In this document: positions 18,324 through 26,988 of the stretch, one piece after another
Position numbering within the stretch: the first letter of the stretch is position 1
Layout of the letters: every line of letters starts with the position of its first letter
From: Promethearchaeota archaeon
GTDB taxonomy: Archaea; Asgardarchaeota; Lokiarchaeia; Sigynarchaeales; SOKP01
Direction of reading: 5' to 3'
Length of the DNA: 64,000 nt
Assembly: GCA_016839845.1 (NCBI GenBank)
Contig: JAEOTL010000062.1
Coordinates: 15,893 to 79,892, forward strand
The notes under the pieces: generated by a model
What the model was told of the DNA's origin: nothing
Databases searched by the model: none
What the model saw: the letters and a program-made list of their open reading frames with translations, nothing else
Program-made: the position numbers and the translations under genes

Positions 18324-19127
18324 CTAATTCTTATTCCCACAATAAGGGCAAAGAACAGCGTTATTATCAATTAAATTCCCACAAAAAGAACATCCTATTT
18401 TAGTTTCCCCTACATATCCTTGATCTTCATGTGTTCTAACCTTTTCAGACGCTTTATACATTTTAGCTTGATTTAATACATCATATAATTTTTCCGTTTT
18501 TTGTGTGTCTTTACCAAATTTTCTACGTTGTCTTTTTAATGGAAAGAATGAATAAATTTGGCCGTAAATGGTTTCAATTTTTACATATATTGTTGAATCC
18601 ACGATTTCCATTGTAATACTCTTAAAATCTAGCACATTTATCTTATACATATTTCCTGGTTTGAAAGATTTAAATAAAATATAATTTTCCGTTAAAAAGA
18701 TATAACCCTGAAGCGTCATTTCTTTTAAATCATAACTGCGAAGAGAACCAATATAGAATCCACCGATTGTATTAAAAAGTATTGTCTGATCTTTATTGTA
18801 TATAAAACGAGCTAATTGTCGAAACAATTGTATTGTCATTTCTTTCGAAGAGCCTTCTGATTTATCATTTTTATTCATAGGGTAAAGTGTATAAAATGTT
18901 TGATGAAGAGTCTGGACTTCTATTAAATTGATTTTAGATCTTTTTTTTATTGCTATGTCTTGAATCTCGGATAGTTTAACTTGAAATAGGATTTTGTCCA
19001 CTTGTGATTCGAATGACAGGAAAGTTTCCGTGAGAGTAATTGTTCCTTTGGATTTTTTTGAAACTAACTGCCTAAATAAAGGTATCCCTGAGCTAAAACT
19101 TCCGTATGATTCATAAAAAGTTGCCAT
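18324..19127 (-). CDS. Tandem PH/GRAM-like domains with C-terminal zinc ribbon
   Basis: A 267-aa soluble protein. Residues ~15-70 (SKGTITLTETFLSFES, then FQVKLSEIQDIAI) and ~125-195 (LQGYIFLTENYILFKS, then YKINVLDFKSITMEI) both show the strand pattern of GRAM/PH-like domains, in which a turn-strand L-T-E precedes F-x-S. The last 25 residues form a zinc ribbon: CSFCGNLIDNNAVLCPYCG. PH/GRAM folds bind lipids or proteins in eukaryotes; the assignment here is inferred from pattern only. It is convergent with arsM. Confidence 0.55.
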   Translation of the reverse strand: MATFYESYGSFSSGIPLFRQLVSKKSKGTITLTETFLSFESQVDKILFQVKLSEIQDIAIKKRSKINLIEVQTLHQTFYTLYPMNKNDKSEGSSKEMTIQLFRQLARFIYNKDQTILFNTIGGFYIGSLRSYDLKEMTLQGYIFLTENYILFKSFKPGNMYKINVLDFKSITMEIVDSTIYVKIETIYGQIYSFFPLKRQRRKFGKDTQKTEKLYDVLNQAKMYKASEKVRTHEDQGYVGETKIGCSFCGNLIDNNAVLCPYCGNKN

Positions 19128-19306
19128 GCTTGGCCTTAAAGAAATATATTCTATAAATGGTTTATTATTTTAATATTGATTTTTATACAGTTAAATTTAT
19201 AGATCTACTTCTCAATAATTTGAGTGTATTTATTAAAAGATTAAAATATAAAAACTCCAAAAATTATCTCCAATTAATTATTTACTAAAAAGAGAAAATT
19301 CGAAAA

Positions 19307-19675
19307 ATGGTATCTTTTACGTTTGTAGTCTGCGCTGAACCATATAAGTATGAGGCGATAGACACAGTGATAAATCTAGGTAAAGCCATAATAAAAAAAG
19401 GACATAAAATTACTGGTGTTTTTCTCTATGGAAGTGGTGTTTACAATATTAAAAATAAAGAAATTATCAGTGATAGCATGAGAAATTTATCAGAACGTCT
19501 TAGCAACTTTTGTAGAAAAAATGAGACGGATTTAAAAGCATGTAGTACGTGGATTAGCTTTACAGGGATCCAAACCAGTGAATTCATTGAAGGAGGAGTT
19601 CAAGAGGGTTTGGGTGCGCTTTCAGATATGATTTCAAGATCAGATAAAGTTATCTTTTTTGGACCAGGAGGTTAA
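19307..19675 (+). CDS. DsrE/TusD-like sulfur-relay protein
   Basis: A 122-aa DsrE-fold protein: an N-terminal strand (FTFVVCAEPY), a helix (AIDTVINLGKAIIKKGH) and GVFLYGSGVY. A cysteine in LKACSTWIS lies where DsrE/TusD proteins carry the persulfide-accepting Cys. It is the first of three adjacent genes with TusD/TusC/TusB-like order. In bacteria TusBCD relays sulfur to tRNA 2-thiouridine synthesis, and DsrEFH serves sulfur oxidation. No DsrC/TusE partner is present nearby. Confidence 0.7.
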   Translation: MVSFTFVVCAEPYKYEAIDTVINLGKAIIKKGHKITGVFLYGSGVYNIKNKEIISDSMRNLSERLSNFCRKNETDLKACSTWISFTGIQTSEFIEGGVQEGLGALSDMISRSDKVIFFGPGG

Positions 19676-19681
19676 GCATAA

Positions 19682-20050
19682 ATGGTAAAATCTATAATAA
19701 TAATTTGTGAAGACTCTCCTTTCGGGAAAAATTCAGCTGTAGAAACGTTACGCATGGCTACAGGATTATTAGCAGTAGGAGATATTGATGACTGTAAAGT
19801 AGTATTCATGAAGGATGCTGTTTACTTTTTAAACAAGAATTTAGATCCTGATGCTATAAAGGTTGATCCATTTGCTAATATAATGAGATTAATTGAGCTT
19901 TCTGATTTAGAAATATACATTCATGATGAAGCTCTTATGGATGCCGGAATGGATGTTACTGATTTAATACCTGGATATAATATAAAGGTTGTAAAAATTA
20001 AGAAAATTTCAGAATTAATAGCACAGGCGGAAATGAGTTTTAAATATTGA
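19682..20050 (+). CDS. DsrF/TusC-like sulfur-relay protein
   Basis: A 122-aa DsrE-superfamily protein resembling DsrF/TusC: it starts with SIIIICEDSPFG, has the helix SAVETLRMATGLLA, the acidic-strand CKVVFMKDAVYFL, and ends with helical ISELIAQAE. It follows the DsrE-like gene by six bases and precedes the DsrH-like gene by three, so it is the middle subunit of a likely heterohexamer. Cysteines occur only near the N terminus and mid-protein, consistent with a structural role as in TusC. Confidence 0.7.
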   Translation: MVKSIIIICEDSPFGKNSAVETLRMATGLLAVGDIDDCKVVFMKDAVYFLNKNLDPDAIKVDPFANIMRLIELSDLEIYIHDEALMDAGMDVTDLIPGYNIKVVKIKKISELIAQAEMSFKY

Positions 20051-20053
20051 AAT

Positions 20054-20407
20054 ATGGTGAAGAAAATGGCAGAAAAAGATTCAATTGCATATTTATATGG
20101 ATTTAGCACGATGTTGGAGTCGAAACTTATTAACTTTATAAAAATAATAGAGCAGCAGTTAGAGCAAAAACATCAAATCAGTATCGTTTTTATCCATGAT
20201 GGGGTTATAGGCACATCTAAGAAGCACAAGATTACATCCTCAATGAAAAAGTTATTAAATTTACCCCTAACACCCTATTCACTTCTTCCCGATCTAAAAG
20301 CCCGAGGGATTAATGTTACAAACCTCCAAAATAACATTAAAGGGATTGAATATGAAGATCTAGTTGACATACTAGTTGATATACCAAAAATAGTATCATG
20401 GATGTAA
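20054..20407 (+). CDS. DsrH/TusB-like protein lacking cysteine
   Basis: A 117-aa protein in the DsrH/TusB position of the operon. The fold pattern fits: strand AYLYGF, helix, strand ISIVFIHDGVIG, then a strand-helix end. The ATG at 20054 is used, but an ATG at 20066 with GGTGA nine bases before it may be the real start. The protein has no cysteine at all, whereas many DsrH/TusB proteins keep one conserved Cys. Assignment rests on the neighbours as much as on sequence. Confidence 0.6.
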   Translation: MVKKMAEKDSIAYLYGFSTMLESKLINFIKIIEQQLEQKHQISIVFIHDGVIGTSKKHKITSSMKKLLNLPLTPYSLLPDLKARGINVTNLQNNIKGIEYEDLVDILVDIPKIVSWM

Positions 20408-20455
20408 ATTGACTTGTTTCTATAAAAAAGAAAAAAAGAGAGATAGTAATATTTT

Positions 20456-22435
20456 TTATTTTAAACTTCGGGCAAATTTTTGAGCATCTGCCATGGCTTC
20501 TTTTATATCTCGTGGGCTTTTACAATCTCCAATTAGTACGATTTCAGGAGCAGTTCCTTCAAACTTCTCCTGTAGAGTCTTGCCATTAGCAATCCGAGAG
20601 CCACAATAAACTAATGTGTCTGCTTCAATAAATTGTTCTTCTTGGTTTTCATCCAGAAACTTAACCCCTTCCTTCGTTACATCTATCAATTTTGCTTTAG
20701 TATAAACAGGGATCTTGTTATTTCTTAAATATCGAAGTAAATACATATATCTTCCGCCATTTCCCATGAGCAATTGTCCTACAATAGCATTTGATCCCAT
20801 AAGTGCTTTCACGTTATATTCTTGTTCGCCCAAAGTTGTAACTGTTTCTAAACCTCCTTTCCAGAATGCATTTAGCCCCCAAATAACCACATTTTTACCC
20901 ATTGGTTTCGACTTCAGAATCGCTTCATCTTGAGTTATCACATTTGAATGATCTTTATATTTTACGGGAATTGTAGCCTTTGAACCCGCAGCAAGAACTA
21001 GAATATCCGGATTTAATGCCTCTAGTTCATCTCTTGTTAAATCTCTATTTAGGCGTACGGGGATATTTAATTTCTTTAATTGAGTTTCTAGCCACTCTGC
21101 TATTAAAATAAAACGTTCCTTCTTATATTCTGCAGCGAGAAGTGGCATTAAACCCCCAAGTTTCTCCGATTTTTCATAGAGTTCTACTTCATGGCCTCGA
21201 AGTTTTAAAACCCTAGCAGCTTCCATTCCAGCAATACCTGCACCTAATACAACTATCTTTTTCAATTCTGCTGAAGGTGTAAGCTCTTGATAATCCAAAC
21301 CACTATAATTATCATAAACACAAGTGCCGCAACTTTGTAAACATCCAATACACCGTTTAATATCATCAATTTGACCATTAAAATATTTATTTGGGGTATC
21401 AGGATCACAAATTAATTGTCTTCCCATATTAATGATATCTGCTTTTTCCTGCTCGATAAATTCAGCTGCCATTCGTGGATCATTAATATTGCCAACACCG
21501 AAAACAGGGACATTAACGTTTTTTTTAATGGCTTCGGGTAAATGGATATAACATCCATATTTACAATAAAGAGGAATTGTTATACCAAAAGGACTTCTGA
21601 GAATAATCCCTTGAGATACATCTATAGCATCGACTCCCGCTTTTTCAAGTTGCTTTGCGATTTCTATTGAATCCTCAATTCTATTTCCATCATGTACTAA
21701 TTCATCAGCTGAAATGCGCACCATAATGGGGGGTATATCGCCTATAGCCTCCCTCATTTTAGCCACAGTTTCTCTTATAAATTGGCATCTCTTTTCAATT
21801 GTACCGCCATACTTGTCAGTTCTTTTGTTAAAATATGGGGATAAAAATGAGCACGGTAATGTTCCATGAGCAGAATGAACCATTACATAATCAAATCCTG
21901 CTTGGATTACTCTTTTTGCTCCTGTGGCATATAGATCTTGAATATCACTTATTTCATTAACTGTTAATTCTCGTATTTTAAGGTTTTTACTTCTTACAGT
22001 ATCAGACCAAGTTGGTGACATTAACTCATACGCGGAGGTTGCATGTACTAAATCAATACTTGATGGACCGATATTTGCTGGAGGAAACATACCATACATT
22101 GCACCAAAAGTATAACCAATCATGCCCATTTTATTAATTTGCATCCCAATCTTTGTTCCATATTTATGAATAATATCCGTCAACTTCTTGTAAGCAAGAA
22201 TATTTTCATCGTTCCCAATATTCGCACCCATCCCTCCTTTAGCCCAGGGGTCAACCTGAGCAGCCTCATATGTCATTATACCTACTCCTCCACGAGCTTT
22301 TACCTCATATCCATTAATTGATCTCTGAGTAGGACGACCTTCAGCATCAGAAGAATTTGTTAAACATGGCGGATAACCAAACCTGTTTTTTACTTCCATA
22401 TCCCTTATAGTAATAGGATCTGATATTTTTGGCAT
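20456..22435 (-). CDS. FadH/old-yellow-enzyme-type flavoprotein reductase (copy A)
   Basis: A 659-aa three-part oxidoreductase like 2,4-dienoyl-CoA reductase (FadH) and 2-enoate reductase. The N-terminal ~340 residues form an FMN TIM barrel (HSAHGTLPCSFLSPYFNKR active-site region). A [4Fe-4S] cluster motif CIGCLQSCGTC follows near residue 350, and a FAD/NAD(P) domain begins with VVLGAGIAGMEAAR near 395. Electrons pass NAD(P)H to FAD to FeS to FMN and reduce an activated C=C bond. It is divergent from copies B and C and more distant from them in sequence. Confidence 0.85.
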   Translation of the reverse strand: MPKISDPITIRDMEVKNRFGYPPCLTNSSDAEGRPTQRSINGYEVKARGGVGIMTYEAAQVDPWAKGGMGANIGNDENILAYKKLTDIIHKYGTKIGMQINKMGMIGYTFGAMYGMFPPANIGPSSIDLVHATSAYELMSPTWSDTVRSKNLKIRELTVNEISDIQDLYATGAKRVIQAGFDYVMVHSAHGTLPCSFLSPYFNKRTDKYGGTIEKRCQFIRETVAKMREAIGDIPPIMVRISADELVHDGNRIEDSIEIAKQLEKAGVDAIDVSQGIILRSPFGITIPLYCKYGCYIHLPEAIKKNVNVPVFGVGNINDPRMAAEFIEQEKADIINMGRQLICDPDTPNKYFNGQIDDIKRCIGCLQSCGTCVYDNYSGLDYQELTPSAELKKIVVLGAGIAGMEAARVLKLRGHEVELYEKSEKLGGLMPLLAAEYKKERFILIAEWLETQLKKLNIPVRLNRDLTRDELEALNPDILVLAAGSKATIPVKYKDHSNVITQDEAILKSKPMGKNVVIWGLNAFWKGGLETVTTLGEQEYNVKALMGSNAIVGQLLMGNGGRYMYLLRYLRNNKIPVYTKAKLIDVTKEGVKFLDENQEEQFIEADTLVYCGSRIANGKTLQEKFEGTAPEIVLIGDCKSPRDIKEAMADAQKFARSLK

Positions 22436-22496
22436 CTTATATTACACTTTTCTCAAATTTATAATAATTTTTTAATAAAGATTAGAAAAATTACGT

Positions 22497-22633
22497 CTAA
22501 AAAAAAGTTATTATTTTCTAGGCAAAAGTTTAAGCGAAGTTATTGACAGAGCTGAATCGATCGACAAAAAAATTTAAGTTAAATCATGTAGATAAAATAT
22601 TTAATTATAAAATTTTGAAAAAGTGAGAAAACT
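22497..22633 (+). promoter_or_regulatory. Conserved upstream element of reductase copy B
   Basis: About 135 bases before copy B align with the region before copy C (24757-24895). The best kept part includes GAGCTGAATCGATCGACAA (22549-22567, with the palindrome TCGATCGA at 22557-22564), AATTTAAGTTAAATCA and a TATTTAA-like TATA element near 22598. A GTGAG ribosome binding site precedes the ATG. The region also lies between divergent copies A and B, so it may control both. Confidence 0.55.
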
Positions 22634-24610
22634 ATGCCAAGAGTAACTGATCCATTAAAAATTAGAAATATGGAAATAAAAAATAGAATTGGATTTCCTC
22701 CTATGATGTCTGGTTCGATCTCAAATGGTATCCCTGGAGATAATTTCTATCATGTTTATGAACCAATAGCAAAGGGAGGTGTTGGATTTATTACGGTAGA
22801 AGCGAGTTCAACAGATCCAATGAATAATCCAATTCAGCCCTGTCTAGGGTTAGATGCGAATATTCCCGAGTTTAAAAAATTTACCGATAGAATTCATGAA
22901 TATGGTGCCAAGATAGGTATTCAATTTGCACATGGAGGGATTCTTTCCCTAATGATGATTGCCATAATGAAATTCCCTATGCCTGTTTGGGCACCCTCTA
23001 AAGTAGACCCTGTAGTTGCAAGTTCTGCTTATGAACTCACAAACCCTAATTGGCGGGAAGATCTAATGAAAACGGGATTTAAAGAAATTCATGAAATGAC
23101 TGTGGAAGAGATGGATGGAGTTGGAAATAGATTTGCAGATGCCGCTAAAAGAGCTATTGACGCAGGATTTGATTACGTAATGATCCATTCTGCACACGGA
23201 ACGTTATATCACGATTTCTTATCCCCTTATTACAATCAAAGAACAGATGAATACGGTGGTTCATGGGAAAATAAAACACGATTTATTAGAGAAACCGTTG
23301 AAAAAATGAGAGATAAAATTGGAGATAATCCTATTTTCGTTCGGATCTCTGCTGAAGAACTTCTGGAAGATGGGCTAAAATTAAAAGATCAACAAGAAGT
23401 AGCTAAAATCTTAGAAAAAATCGGTGTTGACTGTATTGACGTCAGCCAAGGAATACAAGTAAGGAAACCTGAAGGGATAAATATTCCAACATATATTCCA
23501 CCCGGTGGTTTTATTCATCACGCAGCGGGAATTAAAAAAGTTGTGAATATTCCTGTAATTGGAGTTGGAAATATTATTCACCCGAAAATGGCTGATGAAT
23601 TCATACAACAAGGAAAGGCTGATTTAATTAATATGGGTCGACAATTAATATGTGATCCTGAAACTCCCAATAAATATTTTGATGGTCAAACTGATGATAT
23701 TAAACATTGTATCGGGTGTCTAATTGGATGTGGTCGTGTGTGCGTTTTGAATCCCTATAAAAGACATAATTATAAAGAGTTTATTCCAACTGAAGTACCT
23801 AAAAAAATTGTTGTATTGGGGGGTGGAATTGCTGGAATGGAACTTGCACGGGTGGCAAAACTTCGAGGTCATGATGTTGAGATATATGAAAAATCAGATA
23901 GAGTAGGCGGTTTGATGCATATATTAGCAGCAGAATATAAAAAAGAACAATTTATGAATATTGTGAATTACCAGAAAATTCAACTAAAGAAGCTAGACGT
24001 TCCCATTCATTTTAATAGAGAATTAACAACTAATGAAATTAAGGAACTGGATTGCGATGTTTTAGCATTTGCTGTAGGAACTGAAGCTGTGCTTCCTGTT
24101 AAATACAAAGATCACCCAAATGTTATAACTCAGGACGAAGCGATTTTAAAAACAAAACCAATAGGAAAAAATGTAGTCATATGGGGATTGGACACATATT
24201 GGAGAGGAGGCGCAGAAACAGCAATTACACTAAGAGAACAAGGTTATAACATTAAAGCTATTGCTGGAACAGAAAAAGGATTGGCCGGAACAATTACCGG
24301 ACCAGGGCTTACAGGCAGGGTTACTTGGATTCATCAGTATTTTAGAGATAATAAAATACCACAATTTAAAGAAGCAAAACTCCTTGATGTTACTGATAAA
24401 ACAGTTATAATACAAGACTCTGAGGGCAAAGAACATGAAATTGAAGCTGATACTCTCGTACATATAGGAGGTCGGACTACGCCTAAGAAATCTCTAGAAA
24501 AAGAATTTGAAGATTTAGGATTTAAAATAGAGTTTGTTGGGGATTGTAAGAGCCCAAGAGATATTCAAGCGGCAATATATGATGCCCAAACTCTCGCACG
24601 TGCTATTTAA
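22634..24610 (+). CDS. FadH/old-yellow-enzyme-type flavoprotein reductase (copy B)
   Basis: A 658-aa paralogue with the same three modules: FMN TIM barrel with HSAHGTLYHDFLSPYYNQR, a [4Fe-4S] motif CIGCLIGCGRVC near residue 362, and a FAD/NAD domain starting VVLGGGIAGMELAR. All cofactor positions appear intact. It is very close to copy C, especially across the mid-barrel (about 23200-23520), where the proteins are nearly identical while the N termini differ. A role in reducing enoates or enoyl-CoA is inferred from family; the physiological substrate is unknown. Confidence 0.85.
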   Translation: MPRVTDPLKIRNMEIKNRIGFPPMMSGSISNGIPGDNFYHVYEPIAKGGVGFITVEASSTDPMNNPIQPCLGLDANIPEFKKFTDRIHEYGAKIGIQFAHGGILSLMMIAIMKFPMPVWAPSKVDPVVASSAYELTNPNWREDLMKTGFKEIHEMTVEEMDGVGNRFADAAKRAIDAGFDYVMIHSAHGTLYHDFLSPYYNQRTDEYGGSWENKTRFIRETVEKMRDKIGDNPIFVRISAEELLEDGLKLKDQQEVAKILEKIGVDCIDVSQGIQVRKPEGINIPTYIPPGGFIHHAAGIKKVVNIPVIGVGNIIHPKMADEFIQQGKADLINMGRQLICDPETPNKYFDGQTDDIKHCIGCLIGCGRVCVLNPYKRHNYKEFIPTEVPKKIVVLGGGIAGMELARVAKLRGHDVEIYEKSDRVGGLMHILAAEYKKEQFMNIVNYQKIQLKKLDVPIHFNRELTTNEIKELDCDVLAFAVGTEAVLPVKYKDHPNVITQDEAILKTKPIGKNVVIWGLDTYWRGGAETAITLREQGYNIKAIAGTEKGLAGTITGPGLTGRVTWIHQYFRDNKIPQFKEAKLLDVTDKTVIIQDSEGKEHEIEADTLVHIGGRTTPKKSLEKEFEDLGFKIEFVGDCKSPRDIQAAIYDAQTLARAI

Positions 24611-24756
24611 TTCTTTCAATATTTATTTGTGATAAAATTTTTTTAATTTTATTTTTATATACTTTTTTTTTATTATCGGTATTATCAATCAAGCAATCTC
24701 ATTTAACATGCTTTTAAACTGTATTCAGAAAAAAGTAAAATATGAGAAATTAACTC

Positions 24757-24895
24757 TAAAAAAAGTTATTATTTTATTTTCTATAAAGAAGTTTAAGCAA
24801 AACCATTGATAGAGCTGAATCGATCGACAATAAAATTTAAGTTAAATCAAGTAGATAAACTATTTAAAATAAATTTTTGAAAAAGTGAGATAAGT
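24757..24895 (+). promoter_or_regulatory. Conserved upstream element of reductase copy C
   Basis: This is the second copy of the element described before copy B. It keeps GAGCTGAATCGATCGACAA (24812-24830), the following AAATTTAAGTTAAATCA and GTAGATAAA tracts, and a GTGAGATAAGTATG start region. The remaining part of the 285-base gap (24611-24756) is AT-rich with no gene seen. Confidence 0.55.
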
Positions 24896-26872
24896 ATGCC
24901 AAGAGTAACAGATTCATTAAAAATTAGAAATATGGAAATAAAAAATAGGCTTGGATTTCCTCCTATGATGTCAGGTTCGATTTCAAATGGTATTCCCGGC
25001 AAAAACTTCTACAATGTTTATGAACCAATAGCAAAAGGAGGTGTTGGGTTAATTACAGTAGAAGCATCTTCACCAGAGCCAATGAATGGGCCAATATCAC
25101 CATGTATTGGATTGGACGAAAATATTCCTGCGTTTAAAAAATTCACTGATAAAATTCATGAATATGGAACCAAGATCGGTATCCAAATTGCTAACGGAGG
25201 TATTCTTACGCTTATGTTTATTGCTATAATGAAAATGAATATGCCCGTAATGGCACCCTCTAGTGTGGATCCTGTAATAGCTAGTTCTTCTTATGAACTG
25301 ATTAATCCTAATTGGCGCGAAGACTTAGCAAAAACAGGATTTAAAGAAATTCATGCAATGACAAAACAAGAAATTATAGCTGTTGAGGATAGATTTGCTG
25401 CTGCTGCTAAAAGAGCAATTGATGCGGGTTTTGATTACGTTGAGATCCATTCTGCACATGGAACGTTATATCACGATTTCTTATCACCTTATTACAATCA
25501 AAGAACAGATGAGTACGGTGGTTCATGGGAAAATAAAACCCGATTTATTAGAGAAACCGTTGAAAAAATGAGAGATAAAATTGGAGATAATCCCATTTTC
25601 GTTCGGATATCTGCTGAAGAACTGTTAGAAGATGGGTTAAAATTAAAAGATCAACAAGAAGTGGCTAAAATATTAGAAAAAATCGGTGTTGATTGTATTG
25701 ATGTCAGCCAAGGAATACAAGTAAGGAAACCTATAGGGATAAATATTCCAACATATATTCCACCTGGTGGTTTTATTCATCACGCCGAGGGAATTAAAAA
25801 AGTTGTGAATATTCCTGTAATAGGTGTAGGAAATATCGTTGATCCTGCTATGGCAGATCAATTTATTCAGGAAGGAAAAGCAGATATCATCTATATGGGT
25901 CGGCAATTAATTACTGATCCTGAAACTCCTAATAAATTCTTTAGTGGACGCGCTGATGATATTAAGCATTGTATTGGTTGTCAAGTCGGGTGTGGCGGTG
26001 TATGTGTTCTTAATCCATTTGAAAGACATGCCTATAAAGAACTTATTCCAACTGAGGACCCCAAAAAAATCATTATTTTGGGAGCTGGTATTGCTGGGAT
26101 GGAATTAGCACGAGTGGCAAAACTTCGAGGACATGATGTTGAACTCTATGAAAAATCAGATAAAGTTGGCGGATTGATGCATATTTTAGCAGCAGAATAC
26201 AAAAAAGAACAATTTATGAACATTGTGAATTACCAGAAAATTCAACTAAAGAAGCTAGACGTTTCCATTCATTTTAATAGAGAATTAACAGCTAATGAAA
26301 TAAAGGAACTGAATTGCGATGTTTTAGTATTTGCTGTAGGAACTGAAGCAGTACTTCCTGTTAAATATAAAGATCACCCAAATGTGATAACTCAGGATGA
26401 AGCAATATTAAAAAGTAAACCAATCGGTAAAGATGTGGTAATATGGGGATTGGATACCTATTGGAAGGGAGGGGCAGAAACCGCAATAACTTTAAGAGAG
26501 CAAGGTCATAATATTAAAGCAATTGCAGGAACGGAAAAAATCTTAGCAGGAATACTTACCCAAGCTAGACTTACTGGTAGGGTTACTTGGATTCATCAGT
26601 ATTTTAAAGATAATAAAATACCACAATTTAAAGAAGCTAAACTTATTGATGTTACGAAGAAAGCAGTTATAATCCAAGACTCTGAGGGAAATGAACATGA
26701 AATTAAGGCGGACACACTAGTTCATATTGGAGCTAGAACTACACCAAAGAATACTCTAGAAAAAGAGTTTGAAGATGTAGGATTTAAAGTAGAGTTTGTT
26801 GGGGATTGTAAAACACCACGAGATATTCAAGCAGCAATAAGAGACGCCCAAACTCTCGCACGTGCTATTTAA
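24896..26872 (+). CDS. FadH/old-yellow-enzyme-type flavoprotein reductase (copy C)
   Basis: A 658-aa tandem duplicate of copy B, with the same start context. It has the TIM-barrel active-site segment HSAHGTLYHDFLSPYYN, the FeS motif CIGCQVGCGGVC, and IILGAGIAGMELAR for FAD. Differences from B cluster at the N terminus (residues ~30-150) and after the FeS motif, while the middle and parts of the C-terminal domain are almost the same. Two copies with shared regulatory DNA suggest dosage or slightly different substrates. Confidence 0.85.
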   Translation: MPRVTDSLKIRNMEIKNRLGFPPMMSGSISNGIPGKNFYNVYEPIAKGGVGLITVEASSPEPMNGPISPCIGLDENIPAFKKFTDKIHEYGTKIGIQIANGGILTLMFIAIMKMNMPVMAPSSVDPVIASSSYELINPNWREDLAKTGFKEIHAMTKQEIIAVEDRFAAAAKRAIDAGFDYVEIHSAHGTLYHDFLSPYYNQRTDEYGGSWENKTRFIRETVEKMRDKIGDNPIFVRISAEELLEDGLKLKDQQEVAKILEKIGVDCIDVSQGIQVRKPIGINIPTYIPPGGFIHHAEGIKKVVNIPVIGVGNIVDPAMADQFIQEGKADIIYMGRQLITDPETPNKFFSGRADDIKHCIGCQVGCGGVCVLNPFERHAYKELIPTEDPKKIIILGAGIAGMELARVAKLRGHDVELYEKSDKVGGLMHILAAEYKKEQFMNIVNYQKIQLKKLDVSIHFNRELTANEIKELNCDVLVFAVGTEAVLPVKYKDHPNVITQDEAILKSKPIGKDVVIWGLDTYWKGGAETAITLREQGHNIKAIAGTEKILAGILTQARLTGRVTWIHQYFKDNKIPQFKEAKLIDVTKKAVIIQDSEGNEHEIKADTLVHIGARTTPKNTLEKEFEDVGFKVEFVGDCKTPRDIQAAIRDAQTLARAI

Positions 26873-26988
26873 TTCTTTCTAAATTATTTTAAGGTAATTT
26901 TTTTTTCTTATTATTTCTTATTTAGATTATACCTTAAAGAAATTCATTCTTCAAATTAAAAATTAGGAAAAAAAAGTAAAAAAAAGAG

